Assembly (NCBI GenBank): GCA_028554795.2
Contig: CM068826.1
Span: forward strand, 100,592,846 to 100,656,845
Direction: 5' to 3'
DNA from: Sinohyriopsis cumingii
Lineage: Eukaryota > Mollusca > Bivalvia > Unionida > Unionidae
DNA length: 64,000 nt
Shown: positions 30,717 through 43,903 of the stretch, one piece after another
Position numbering within the stretch: the first letter of the stretch is position 1
How the letters are laid out: each line of letters starts with the position of its first letter
The notes under the pieces: generated by a model
Databases searched by the model: none
The model's input: only the letters and a program-made list of their open reading frames with translations
Told to the model about the DNA's origin: nothing
Made by a program: the position numbers and the translations under genes

Positions 30717-33700
30717 ATGGATTCCAGAGCAGAAATCAAAATATGGCAATGGAATGCATGCGGCCTTAGGGCCCACGCTGACCAACTAAATAACAAAATA
30801 CTTGAACAGGAAAGAAAACCAGATGTTATATGCATACAGGAAACCCACCTAAATGATACCTCACGTATCCCAAACATCATAGGCTACAACACCAAATACC
30901 TAAAGCATCGATCCCCCACAGCAAGAGGAGGGGGGTTAGCAACCTTTGTTAGAGATGGAATTACATCAGAAATGCATAAATTAACAGATAGTAGACCGCC
31001 CAATGACTTCGAAATACAGATAGTCAAAATAACCGCTCAAACTAAGCAGGTACTAATCGTTAACCTCTATGAAACAAATGAGCAGCGCAATTTAAGTGCA
31101 GACGAAACAATCAAAATGATTAAAGACTGTGGAGAATGGGTGGTAATATGCGGGGACTTCAATGCGCACAATGAACTATGGGGGAGTCAAAAGACGGACA
31201 TTAAAGGAAAAATTGTTGAAAAATGGGCACAAAAATGCAACTTAGTTTTTCTAAACAACGGAATGCACACCCGGATAGATGACAGAACAGGCCACACATC
31301 AGCAATAGACCTATCTCTATGCACACCAAGATTAACAGGCATTTCTGATTGGCAAGTTGATGAAAGCGACCCTATGGGAAGTGACCATTACCTTATAAAT
31401 ATAGAAATACAAATTAGAATACCTCAAAATAAAGCGTCCTTCACACCAAGATGGAAATACGAACAGGCCAACTGGATTAGGTTCAAACAGATAGGTGACT
31501 CAATCGACCCAGAAACCATATATCACCGGGACATTGACACCTTTAATGACAAATTAATAGAAACCATTAACACAATGGCCCAAGAAACAATTCCTAAAAC
31601 TAAAGGAGTAGCACCCAAACCCACGGTGCCCTGGTGGAATAATGAATGTAAAATAGCAATTAAAGAGAAAAAAAGAGCTCTAAACAAATTCAAAAGAACT
31701 AAAAATAATAGGGACTTTAACTACTACAAGGAAAAGGAAAAAACTGCCAAACAAACTATTATGATAGCTAAACAAAACTCATGGAGAGAATTCTGCTCAA
31801 AACTAGATATTAACACAAAATCGAAGGAGGTGTGGCAAAGAATTAAAAAAATGAGAGGCAAAACTAAATCAATAACCCCCAACATACCTGGACAAAACAA
31901 CAAACATAAGGCAGAATTATTCGCAAACTATTTCGCCAACATGTGTAGCAATACCAACTTAGAGGATAAGTTTAAAAATCATAAAAGGCAATTTGAGGAA
32001 AGCAACTCTGACAACATAAAGGAAGCAGGAAATAATGACGGCCCACTAAACCTTCCGTTTACAGAAGCCGAATGGAGAAAGGCCCTCGCCGGCAAAAAGA
32101 CCACATCCCCCGGGGAGGATACTTTGGGGTATGAAATGTACAAGAACCTACCCAAAAAACTTGTCACAATTGCACTTAACCTCATTAATAAAATATGGGA
32201 AACCGGTACCATACCTATAAGATGGAAAAAGGCAGTAGTGGTCCCGATTCTTAAGCCTGGAAAACCCTCAAGCGATATAAAATCATACAGGCCCATATCA
32301 CTAACAGACAATATATGTAAAATAATGGAAACTATGGTAAACAACAGGCTGAAATACCATTTAGAAAGCAAAGGACTATTAGCTAATACACAGAGCGGGT
32401 TTCGCAACTACCGAAGCACAATAGACCAACTCATGAGACTAGAAACCGCTGTCAAATTAGCATCTAGAGAAAAATTTTAAAAATCCAGATATGTTACAGC
32501 CATCTTCTTAGACATGGAAAAAGCATATGATCTAATGTGGACTAAGGGACTGATAAGTAAACTTAAACCATACAGAATAACTGGCAATATATACAAATTT
32601 ATTGCTAACTTCCTAACCGATAGAAAGATACAAGTCAGACTAGGACAAGACTACTCCGAACGATACAAACTGGAAAATGGCACGCCACAATGAAGCGTAA
32701 TCAGCCCAACTTTATTTAATATAATGATAAACGACCTGGAAACAGCGGTAAAACCCAACCACCTTGACTTATCCCAATTCGCCGTATGGAAAACTGGCAA
32801 CCCAGCCAGCAGAGAAACGACCAAGCACTTACAAAAAGGACTAAACGATATAGGAAATTGGACAGATAAATGGGGATTTAAATTGTCACCTCTAAAAACA
32901 GTAGGCATAGTTTTCAATCCGGGAGGTGGCCACCCCCCACCCACTCCAAACTTAACCCTAAAGGGGGTACCCATCAAATTCGAAAAACAAGCGACACTCC
33001 TAGATATGGTATTCGACCACGAACTCACGTGGGCAGCTCATATCCAAGAACTCGTAACGAAGTGCAAACGAGACATCAACCTCCACAGAAACCTCAGAGG
33101 GGTGAATTGGGGGGTTGATCAAAAAACACTCGTTACCCTATATAAAGCACTTATAAGAGCAAAATTGGACTACGGTTGCCAGGTATATGGAGCGGCGAAC
33201 GCCACGTTACTAAAGAAACTAGACACAGTCCAATCAAAAGCGCTAAGGGTATGCACCGGCGTCCTAAATGGTACCCCCACACAAGATATCTTAATAATAG
33301 TAGGAGAACCCCCGCTAGACCTAAGGCGGAAGGAATTGATGCTGCGATACTCGACTCGAATATCAATACACCAACCCAACCACCTCACGCTACAAGCCCT
33401 CTTAGCATGCGACAAACCATTCGATACAAAAGGAAAAAATAAAAAAATACCTAGTGGGAAAATAATTATAGAATTAAAAAGGAAATTTCAAATCGCAAAT
33501 ATCAACCCAGAAAAAATAAGGTACTACCCAGACCCCCCGTGGACCTGTCCCACACCACAAATAGATCTTAGCTTACGTAAACTAGGACAAAAACAAAATG
33601 ACCCGATAGGACTAAGAGCATCAATACTAACGTACATTGACAACAAATACGAGACATACACGCAAATCTTCGCAGATGGATCAAAAACCAAAAATCCAAA

Positions 33701-34528
33701 TAAAACTGCAGCAGGGATAGTGATCCCAAAATTAGATGTCGCCGTTGGAAAAAGACTCCCAGACCAATGCGCTATATACACGGTAGAATTCATGGCAATA
33801 CTAATGGCATTAACATACGTCAAAACATACCCCACAACTAAGGCAGTCATTCTAAGCGACTCTTACAGTGTACTACAATCGTTAGCAACAGACCAATCCA
33901 AGAGCAGACCTAATATGATTAATCATGCAAGATCGCTACTTAAAGAGATTGAAAAAAACAACAAACACGTTGAATTCGTATGGATACCCTCTCACATCCA
34001 TAATCCCAGGCAATGACAAAGCAGATGCAGAAGCAAAAAACGCCACAAACGAACCAAAAGCCCAAAATATAGCATACAGCGTCACTGAAATCAATAACAT
34101 GGGACAAGATCAATGACATGTGGCAAGAGCTATGGGAAAAATCGGATGCAAACAGTCTAATACACACGATGATGAAAAAAGTAAGTAGAAAAGTCGAAAG
34201 TCCGACCTTCAAAAATCCATACGATATAACAATAATAAATAGAATAAGAACAGGTAAAACACTATTGGCAGGATGCGCAGGGAAACACATAAAAAGGGGA
34301 CCAACCGAAAACTGCCCCTACTGCCCAACTCCAGAAACAATCGCACACTTAATAAATATATGCCCCAAATACAACCAGGAAAGGGCCGAACTAAAATCTC
34401 AACAGGAACAAATAGGAGAACGGTGGACATACCCGGAGTTACTTGTGGCAAAAAACAATAACATAGGAATGACCTATAATAACATCATGACATTCATTAA
34501 CAAAATAGGCAAAAGGGGACAAATCTAA
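30717..34528 (+). pseudogene. LINE ORF2: endonuclease, reverse transcriptase, RNase H
   Basis: APE endonuclease motifs come first (IWQWNACGL, CIQETHL, GDFNAHNELWGS, SDHYLINI). Reverse transcriptase motifs follow (PILKPGKPSSDIKSYRPIS, then FLDMEKAYD), then RNase H (FADGSKTKNP, VEFMAILMAL, ILSDSYS, PGNDKADAEAK) and a C-terminal CCHC (CPYCPTPETIAHLINICP). Lesions: TAA 32478-32480, TGA 32691-32693 (in the GTPQG motif), and frame changes near 33995 and 34100. The catalytic FADD box is gone: the sequence reads QFAVWKTGN (32775-32801) where DD should follow FA. The reverse transcriptase could not work even if the stops were read through. Confidence 0.9.
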
Positions 34529-34616
34529 ACCGAATGAAGGGTTGGGTATAAAGAGAGACCATGTAAAGAAATTAAAACCAATAAACCTAAAAGATCGAAC
34601 CAAAAAAGAAAAAAAC

Positions 34617-35050
34617 CAATCAAAATATTACAAATCACTGTTTGGGAATTGTGACGGCCGGCTCGGGCTAGTGGGTTCACAGACTGACACCGCCGCTCAT
34701 AACCCGAACAATAAAAACCAGATAAGGACGAATATTACAAAATCACTGTTTTGGAATTATAATGGCATGCTAGGCCCCGTAGGTTCAAAAAAAAAAAAAA
34801 AAAAAAAAGAAAAAAAGGAAAAAAAAAAAAAAAACAAAAAACAAAAATAAAAATATTAAAAAGTAAATCAAAGACCAGTCAAAATATTACAAATCACTGT
34901 TTGGGAATTGTGACGGCCAGCTCGGTATCGTGGGTTCACAGACTGGCACAGCCGATCATAACCCGAACAATAAAAACCAGATAAGGACAAAATATTACAA
35001 AATCACTGTTTCGGAATTATAACGGCATGCTAGGTCCCGTAGGATCAAAA
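34617..35050 (+). repeat. Duplicated LINE 3' UTR
   Basis: A unit of about 170 bases (ATTACAAATCACTGTTTGGG, then GTGACGGCC, TTCACAGACTG and ACCCGAACAATAAAAACCAG) occurs twice (34625-34787 and 34885-35047), each ending in a long A-rich run. Within each unit the ATTACAAAATCACTGTTT..GGAATT motif is itself repeated, giving four half-units. Confidence 0.8.
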
Positions 35051-38000
35051 AAAAATAAAAAAAATATAAAAAAATAAAAATAAAAAAAATATACATTAAA
35101 ATAAATCACAAATAGCTAAGCTAAACAAAAATAACAGGTAAATAGCCAAGTGGTCAAAGCGAAGGGAAACAAAGGCAATCAAACCACCTCCCTCGAAGAA
35201 AACATCTCACGGCGAACATGGCAGTATCAAAAGGACGAGAAGACCAAAATAGAAACGGACACGGGATAAGGCAGAAAGAGCTGAAATAAAGAAGAGCAGG
35301 AAAAGGCACAGGATGAAGTTAAACGTCCTAAGGCAGTAAAAGAAGAAAGAACAGGACACTTGCAGACCTTGGGGAATGAAGGCAGAAACAATGAAAAGAG
35401 TATGCCTCAAATAATCAAACCACCCCCACCCCCCAGTATGAAAAGAATTGCCTTCCCGAAATCAAACAAAAGAAATAAGGCCACCCCCCCCACATCTACT
35501 TATAAGTGTGAATGAGAAAGTGAGCGTGAATGTGTGTTGTCGGGATATGTGGGAAAAGCAGAAAAACGAACAAAAATGTCTATAGCCATCACACAAATAT
35601 AGCATACACACTCCCTACCCACCTTTTTTTTCTTTTCTTTTCTTTTTTTTTTTCTTTTTTACAAACAAATTTTACCACATAGGGCTTTCATTCTGACCCA
35701 CGAAAGCCCTCTTTTGACCAACAACTTACTGGCCCTGAAACACACTGATTGGTTTAAAGCCACACGTACGAAATACTTAACCAAATTGAGATCTCCAAAA
35801 CAAAATAAAGGGCTACTAAAAGCCTACTAGATGTGAAAAAATTTTCGGAAAATTCAAGTACGCAAAGTACACAAAATTTAATAGACCTTACAAAAGATAG
35901 GAAAATTCACAACTCGGGAATATCTGAAGCGTATGTGACAATCACATGTTTGGCAAGATAGTACAGGAATAGCCCAATAAATATAGGGAACTGGGCATTG
36001 ATTGCAACGAAAATTTCATAATACTGCTGCTGGTGTGCTTCGGTTACTGCCTGAAATGAGAGAGGAAGGAGATGCAGGATGCAGAAACAGACCACCAACG
36101 GAGTACAACGATGGAGAAGGTTGCAGCGATGAGAGCCTGGGCGGGACCTTTTGGGGCACCTGGGCTTCGGCTTGCTTGCTTGGGGGCATTGTATAAGTTA
36201 ATCGCTAAATTCAAAAAGTACACAAACGTGTACAAACTAAACAGTCGCACATACCGAAAGGTGCACGTGACTTTAATCCAATGAATGAATGAAATGTGTG
36301 CTAGAGGGTAGGGTTAGCAGTTATACTCCCAATTATGTTTGTGATGAGCAAAAGCAGCTGCACAAATTTGAGCTTTTAGTTTGGTTCTGGTAGGGTCAAA
36401 GGATGCAGGTACATTTTGCATTCATTTTTTACTAGAAATAGCTATTTTCAATATTTTTCTGTGACAAGGCAACTAAAAGAATCAGTATGTGCCTTATGCA
36501 TGAATAAAGTTCACTAGTACTATAACAAATTAGCATACTTTTCATCACCCCTCTACCATCAAGATTTTTTTATATTTACCTCTGTAGCAGACACAAATAA
36601 AAGTCGGCAGCTCATTTGCAGACTAAGTTACGCATATGATCTCCAATGCTCATCTAACTGTGACAGGCAGTCACCAACAAGCCAACCTATTTCCATGCCT
36701 AACTCAAAGTAAATCTGAACCACATTATAGATTTAGCTTATGTGTAAATTTATAAATGCTAGGCTTGTGATAATTAGGTTCATGCCTTCTACCTTAAAAA
36801 TTAGAGGGATGTCAAAATACGAAACTATCCAGTGAGACCTATGATGTTAATTTTAATCCCTATGGGATTTGTGACATAAAAAACCCAAATGCTTTATGTA
36901 TTAAAAGGTAACTAATGGGGGCAGGATCTGCAGTGAATCAATGGTTAGTATGCTAGACTCCTGATAAAAATGTTTGTGTTAAAATCCTGTTATCAAGTCA
37001 ACCAGGTTACCTACTGCAATGTACCCTTGCCTTACTCCAATTCCTTCAGTACTCAGTAAACAACTAGTGTTGCTGTATATAACAAAACCAGTCCATATTG
37101 ATTTTACATATTTTACTAAATCCTGACAAAAATAATTCTCTAAATAAAGAATGATTAATATGTGATGGTCTCACATGTAATCAAACTCTTCCAAGCTTTT
37201 AATGATATGAACCGATTTATCAATGTTTATCAAATTTGCATGAAAAACTATTTCTTATTTGTCATCAAATATGTTCAATGTTTTGATCATATAAGCATTT
37301 CTGCTACATTAGATCAAAATAATCTTTTTGTCAGAAATAGAGCCCTTATAGTATTTGCAAGGTCAACCAATCAGATGCAGAATTTGAGTTTAATATGAAT
37401 GAATATTTTTTTTACAAAATTGCTCTTTTGCTATATCTTGATGAGATAAATCTATTCACCAAGTCTGATGAAATTAATGAGAAATAGTTTTAAGAGCAGT
37501 AGCAAGAATGGCTAGTGAGATGTAGAACCACCACATTATATGCATAGATTTTGCTTATAGCCTCAGACATACAAGCAAATAATTAAACAAGTCAGATCTA
37601 AATTGGATCATAAACACTGTTGTGCAAATCATAAGAAACTCTGCCAATCAGATGCAAGGTCACTTCACTACCATACCTTTATCACACTCATAATAAGCAT
37701 CATTGTGAAACTTGACTCTATAAGCCCAATGGCCAAGCATGATCAAACTTGAATCAGCAGTAGTGGTTATAACCTCATGTATTTGTATGCATCTTCACTT
37801 CTTCAATCTAGATCTCATTTATATAAGCATGTATTCTACGTTTAGTAAAAACTGCACTACATGTATAAATATTGCATGCGGTGGTAACATACTCAGATGA
37901 AAGATCACCTTATTATTATTAATGGTTAACACTCATCAAACTTCAAGGACAACTTAATGATTTTAGCCTATATTGTGGAAGTATGGCTTTTAGGCTGGTT

Positions 38001-38483
38001 AAAAAACTCAACTAATCTTATACATGATCACATGTATATACTTGGATTTTGCTCATTATTAGATTTATCCAAGATGTTGATTTAAGCCCAAAACCAAGTT
38101 TTATATAAACAAATTGATCAGAACTATGGACTCCAAAGTAACTAATTTCTTACTGTTGAAAGACAGAAGGGGATGTGAAATAAATAACACACTCTGGACC
38201 ATTACATAAACCCACTTAGCCTTTTGACCAGTTGAGATAAAATATCAACAATAATGTTAAATAAGATTGATAAATTATGTTTTCTCACATTACCTCTAGC
38301 CCTTTTCAACATGGATGGTATTTTTCTTCCACATATGTCAGCTCTTAATTAGTGGCCCTTTCCCATCATGAATGTTGTAGGTGAAACTCTCAGAATTAGG
38401 CTTTTTAATTTATATCTGTAGAAGAAAAAAACTATTGGTCTGCATATATCAATGTCACCATTTCTGTATTAGATTAAAATACC

Positions 38484-38523
<40 letters not shown>

Positions 38524-40085
38524 ATTTTAGAATTTAAGCAAACTTGTCTCCATGTGTTTATTTTAAAACTGATGATGATAACACATAACAGGTTCAATGG
38601 ATAAAATGTTATTTCTTACTTCTTACAACTGCTCATTATATCTGAATTTACATTCAATGTTTGTTTTAATTAACATATTTGGGATATTGGGCAAATTATT
38701 TATTTTGTAGTTTATCATTATATCATTTACCAGTCTTTTATCATTCAAATATGTAATATAGTACCATTATACTGACTTCATATTCTATATGATATCCCAG
38801 CAATACATATTAAGCAGATAAGTGCAAATAAAAATGTTCAGAATGTAAAATTTACTCCAAGCTCAAAGAAGATCAGCAAAAGATAATATCCAACAAATTA
38901 CCAAACAAAAAGCCAAGTTAACGCAGTTACCTTTATTATGACGTCTCCAACACCAACGGTACTGTACAGCTACGTCTTCTGAGTTTTACCGTCATCTTGT
39001 CTTTCAAACCAGAATTAATTTCTTGAGCTCTTACAAAATGAAGAAACTTTTAAATACTATAATTTAAGCAGCTTCTTTACATGCCATCAGATAAATTATG
39101 GCACAGTGTTATGTCTGTCAGCAAAACGCAACTTCACATTTGGACGGCGCGCTGTGTGGGCATCGCCGACACAGCAACTGACATGAATTCTCTATTAGCA
39201 GACAATGATTCGGAATAAATCCTTCGCAAATCTAACATTCTCGATTTTTCATAGTTCCACTTTTCATTGTTGCATCTGTTTGATTGTACAATTGCTAATG
39301 ATGTTCAATGAATCAACTTCAATTCATCTGCTGTCTGAAATCCCGGTTCAGTTGGTATTTTCTTCCGCGCATGATGCCGTGTAAATAAAAGATACGGTCG
39401 ACATTCAAAGTGGTTTAGGTTAATTTATTATTTTTCTTTATTAAGGTCATTTGCAGAAAGTGTTTCGCTAGGGTGAGAAAAAAATATAACAAAAAGAAAA
39501 CTTTCTTTTCCAACGCTAATACTGTATATATTTCAATTTGTGATTGATGCTATAAATAAAAAAAAATGATAATAAAGCATTTTAGCACGTGGCTTCGGCA
39601 CGGCACTCGTTTTTGTGGGTTTTTTAAAATGTTGTTAGTGTTGTTTTGGGGTTGTTTTTTGTGTGTGTACCACACTAAAAAACATACCAGGTATTAGGCC
39701 TAACGTAGGAAAAGAAATTATCCTCTATTTATTACTATTCTTACTGTCAAATGACGCAAAAGTGATCAAATTGCTATTAAGATTTTGTTTTGTATAACAC
39801 TTACCGCTCGTTTTCCTCGAGATAAAGCAGCCACTTCAAAATGATTATAAAATCTGTGACAGATGAAAAACGTGGTTTAAATAATTCGTAATCGCCTGCC
39901 TTAAAATACTGTAGGAATTTGCTAATGTATTTCATGGCCCTCGTTTGAATAGATACCAACGATCATGTATATCGACCAAATTTTGTATATTCCTGCCCAC
40001 AATCATGTATTTTGTATTAAACCGTATATTACACGAGCGCTCTGTGGCAAACTCGGGGGGGGGGGGGGGGGGTCTCTATTATACC
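35051..40085. other. AT-rich DNA without established genes
   Basis: An A/G-rich stretch (35050-35500) resembles LINE 3' UTR. A T-rich tract lies at 35626-35660. Around 36000-36290 two overlapping + frames are open (one includes RAWAGPFGAPGLRLACLGAL) and end before a TGAA repeat; this may be a LINE 3' piece. A possible minus-strand exon with a donor-like AAG|GTAACT lies near 38935-39000. From 36300 to 38850 nothing is supported. Confidence 0.4.
38488..38520. repeat. (TG)n microsatellite
   Basis: Uninterrupted TG dinucleotide. Confidence 0.95.
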
Positions 40086-40294
40086 CAGAGGCGTAGCTAT
40101 GATATTTTGCGCCCGGGGACGAACTATAAAATTGGCGCCCCAGCCCCCTCTCCGTTTAATCACATTTTTGAATATTACCCTTGTTTACTTATTATAATGT
40201 AACGTTGTAAGCCTCATTTTGGCGCCCCTGTACCTTGGCGCCCGGGGACATATGTACTCCCCTTCCCCCCCCCCCCCCCCCCGCTACGCCTCTG
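40086..40294. mobile_element. hAT-type MITE, 209 bp, with 8-bp target duplication
   Basis: Terminal inverted repeats CAGAGGCGTAGCT and GCTACGCCTCTG. Perfect 8-bp duplication ATTATACC on both sides (40078-40085 and 40295-40302). CAG-GGCG-type ends with 8-bp duplications are the hallmark of hAT elements. The interior is noncoding, with repeated GGCGCCC-GGGGAC and a long C run. Confidence 0.93.
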
Positions 40295-40455
40295 ATTATA
40301 CCTGCTGTATCAGTTGAGAAATATATTGAACAGATCAGGCCCCAATACTCTCGCTCTGAAAAACATTAAAATAATTATATGCAGAATATCGGTAGGTCTC
40401 CCTCTTGCCGAAAATGTCAGCACCATATATATTTTGCAAGTAATGTAATGGGTAT

Positions 40456-40458
<3 letters not shown>

Positions 40459-40494
<36 letters not shown>
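40459..40494. repeat. (AC)n microsatellite
   Basis: Uninterrupted AC dinucleotide just outside the LINE 3' end. Confidence 0.95.
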
Positions 40495-40495
<1 letters not shown>

Positions 40496-41780
40496 TTTTG
40501 GGAGTGGGGGGGGGGCAACGGACAGATGCCCCCATTTCCCAAAAAAAATAAAAAGTATTTTATATTTGTGTATTTCCCCCTCAGATGTGTTCTACGTTTT
40601 ATTAAAACAAAATTTTATATAAAAAATTTAGTTTTTAGAATTTTTGATGGGGTATTTATGTTTCCATAGTGTTATCTAAAGGGTTGTTCGTCCGAGTCTG
40701 GTTTCCCTCACCTTGCTCGAAGTTCATTCCCTTGAAATGTTTTGTAACCTTTGCTATATGTCGCCTAGGTCTCAGTGTTTGCTATATGTAATGGTGTTAT
40801 ATTGTGTGTATGCTATATTTTCTTTATGTTTGAGACAGCAAGTATAGATCAAATATCTTTCCCAGTTGTATTTCTTCCTTTATGATGTTATATTGTATCT
40901 TTTAATTTGTTTTATGGTTTTCTAATTTTGACGATGGAATGGTGTACTATTTAGACTTTGTTTAAAAAAAATAATTTCCTATTTTATTATTCGAGTGATA
41001 ATATGTGTCGTTCCTCATAATAGTCTTTAAAGATGTTGATAGGTAGGTTACGCTCGATCCAAGGTTCACGCTTCTTTATTCTCTATGTGTTTTTCCTGGG
41101 TCGCGTTAGGCCTCCTTTATTTAGTTTATCTGATTATGCTTTATTGAAAGATCCAAACGTATTTATGAGACCACATTATTCTATAGTGGTCAACCATGCA
41201 GTGCGGGAGAAGTTAGTAGGGTTTTAAACTAAGTGTTATACAGTATGTATTTGTGTCTTTATTTTGTCTGTTTATGTTCTACATTGGGTGTTTTCAAAGA
41301 CTCATGATGGGCCTATGCACTTCACTGAGCCCTGTGACTTAGCCCCATGATGTCATCGCCATTTACTTCCCCATTATATTTTCCCTGTATCCCTTCCTAT
41401 ATATGTCTTTAGAATTTTCTTTCAGAGAAAGAAGAAAAAAAATTAAATTACAAAATTCTTTTATTTTTTTCTTTCTTCCTTTCTTCCCTTTTCTCTTTTA
41501 AAAAAAAAAGTTATATGGGTTTCTTTGAAATATTTGAAATAGAATTTGAAATTTTCTTTGAAATATGGCTGTTGTGGGGTGCGAGGAGGGGGTATGGGTA
41601 TGGCATCAGCTCGCAATTGCGCTACGCGACCCTTCGGTCTGTAATACCTATTCCTCCCTCCCCCTCTCTCCCCCAATTCCAACATCAATTGCGTTATATC
41701 AACCTGACGGTAAGTATCTATTCGTCGTAAGACGTACTGAGTTCTTGTTGTGGTTAATATTCTTATTTTTACCACGTATC

Positions 41781-42900
41781 TTATTTAAAAATCTTTATCA
41801 CCTGTCCACAGGATATCATCGTAGTTACTATATAGTCTATACATTTTAGAACGATTTTGTTTTCGTAGTCTAAATCTATGAATAAAATGTTATTTTTGTT
41901 ATACTTATATTTTTTGCAAATTTTCATTATTAACTTTATCCTATTATGTTTAGATTTATCACATTGGACAATCGTATGTAGTTTGGTGAAGTTCGCTGTT
42001 TTACATAAAGGGCATTTCGGCATTATCCTCAGCATACGATGTTTGATTGTTTCTTCGCCTGTTAGCCAGGTGTTGTGCAGGTATTTAAAAATTATACTTT
42101 GTGTTTTGACAGATCTTATTTTCCCCAATTTTTCCAATTTTTTGTCCAATTTACCCCCTCAGTTGTCCTGCTCTACTCTACATTTTATATTTTTGGTTAC
42201 CTCCTCCCTAATCCAAGCGTGACTTTTACTTATTAAATTTTGCATAAATCTGTTTTGTCTCTATATTTTAAAATTAGTTCTCATATGTTTGCGTGGCACT
42301 TCGATTTTTTTATATTAATTTGTTATTTTTGTATATCTCTGGTCGGTTTCTCAAGGTGAAGCCGAACCAGTAGATGTACGGTGCTTCTCACGCTGTAGCC
42401 GGGTCTGAGTGCATTTTTTTTTAATCTATTGATTATGTTAGTTAATTATAGTAGTAGAGGGCTCGGCAACCCCAAGCCCCCTCTACTTTTGGCCCTATAT
42501 AATGTCTCTTTTTTACATGATGCATTTTATGATTCCATATATAATCTATTATTTCGTTGTCTGTTTTGTTTAAAATTGTATTATCCATATCTATGGATTT
42601 AATTATGTAGTTAATATTTGAGTATAAATAAGTCTTGGCCACTTGGGCCCGCTCCATGATAGGTAATGGCGCCATGGCCAGATTTTCACATTTTCTCTTA
42701 TTTTATTGATAATATGTTCATAATTTTCTACAGCTTCTTTTTTTTATTACCAAAGTAAACCCCTAGAGCCTTTACAGTGTCTCTCAGTAAGTGTGTGTGT
42801 GTGGGGGGGGGGGGGGGCGATAATCCAGGGTGGTTGCCCCTCCAGTTAACTATTTTTAAGATTTCGTGCTTGTTGTGGTTTATTTTGGAACCCGACGCTT
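41781..42900 (-). pseudogene. LINE C-terminal region: thumb and CCHC
   Basis: From the right: SGSKINHNKHEILKI and VKALGVYFGN (near 42760-42890), then MERAQVAKTYLYSNINYIIK and IIDYIWNHKMHHVKKRHYIG (42442-42675), then RIMPKCPLCKTANFTKLHT with VQCDKSKHNR (41781-42149), a CCHC of the LINE C-terminal type. This is the usual order after the polymerase core of Tx1/L1-group elements. Small frameshifts separate the parts. Confidence 0.8.
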
Positions 42901-42999
42901 ATAGCATTTCCCCTCTCTTATAAAGATGTTGCAATCATATGCATGTTAGAGCATTTTTTAATTCTTTTTTAGGTTTGGTATTTGTATGCCTTGTATAAT

Positions 43000-43273
43000 C
43001 AGGGGCGGATTAAGGCTCACTGGTGCCCTAAGCACTGACAAATCTTGGCGCGCCCCTCTTTTCCACGTACACCTGAGAAGATAACCCTAGGGTGTACCAT
43101 GATCAAGAAACAGAACATCATGATCAATTTGCACTAGTTGTATCAGTTTTTTTTACAAATCTTCATTCTTTTTTCTTTCTTTCTTTTCACCCTTTTCTCA
43201 ACTTTGTGGTGCCCACTTTGGCCCTGGTGTCCTATGCACGTGCTTAGTCTGCTTAATGGTTAATACGCCCCTG
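43000..43273. mobile_element. hAT-type MITE, 274 bp, inside the LINE
   Basis: Ends CAGGGGCGGATTAA and TTAATACGCCCCTG are inverted repeats of the hAT type. Flanks CTTGTATA (42990-42997) and CTTGCACA (43274-43281) are a decayed 8-bp duplication. Skipping the insert joins LINE codons for NPDVQ to GIQIPN, as expected for this reverse transcriptase. Confidence 0.82.
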
Positions 43274-43409
43274 CTTGCACATCTGGGTTGTTTCTTATCG
43301 TGTGACGTAGGATTTATATTGCCATTACGTATTCTAGCATTGATAGTGGACATCCTTGTATCACTGATCGTTGTATTTCAAATTCTTTCGTGCATTTCCC
43401 GTTTAATTA
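43274..43409 (-). pseudogene. LINE reverse transcriptase piece with the QGCPLS motif
   Basis: Leftward frame KCTKEFEIQRSVIQGCPLSM, then LEYVMAI and RNNPDVQ: motif B of the reverse transcriptase, stranded between the DNA transposon and the MITE. It pairs with motif A beyond the transposon (near 45900). Confidence 0.8.
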
Positions 43410-43671
43410 CACTGGTCAACAGTGAAATCATTACTGACTTGAAAAGGCCCTAATCTGTAGTATTTTGGTGTGCCGAACACGAATATAACCGTGAAAAATT
43501 TGTATTGGCTCTCGTTTTGAAGATATTCATATACCTCATTTTCTATGTTTCACTGTGTAAATTTCTCCAGTAGGACTGCAGCAACATCCGGAATAATGAT
43601 GTAACATTGCATAATACCATCATGCTCACATCATCCACAGTTGATTGCATCATTTTCTGATGCAATGCAAT

Positions 43672-43790
43672 ACTAATGCCATGCGGCTGCTGAAGTAAGT
43701 TGACGTCAGCAGTGTACTATACATGTGTAGGCCTATTATACTAATGCCAGGCGGCTGCTGAAGCTGACGTAAGCAGTGTACTATATAAAG
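43672..43790 (+). promoter_or_regulatory. Duplicated CRE element and TATA box of the transposon gene
   Basis: Two copies of CTAATGCCA-GCGGCTGCTGAAG, each followed by a CRE or CRE-like core (TGACGTCA 43701-43708; TGACGTAA 43765-43772) and AGCAGTGTACTATA. The second runs into TATATAAAG (43782-43790), 114 bases before the preferred ATG. Confidence 0.6.
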
Positions 43791-43903
43791 CCCAATCAGA
43801 TAGGTTCAGCATTTAAAATATTTTAGACGTTGTGCGAGACAGTTCAAGCTACTGTTACATAAAACTTATTATTTTATCCATTTACGTACAAAAAAGAACA
43901 GTA

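Larger units (their letters stand above)
29284..35050 (+). mobile_element. Near full-length LINE with RNase H (I/Jockey-like), inactive
   Basis: It contains ORF1 with three zinc knuckles, then an APE endonuclease/reverse transcriptase/RNase H ORF2, then a 3' UTR with poly-A-like tails. RNase H after the reverse transcriptase is typical of the I group and its relatives. Several lesions make it non-autonomous. The true 3' end may lie further right: a (TGAA)n-like tail occurs at 36282-36292. Confidence 0.85.
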
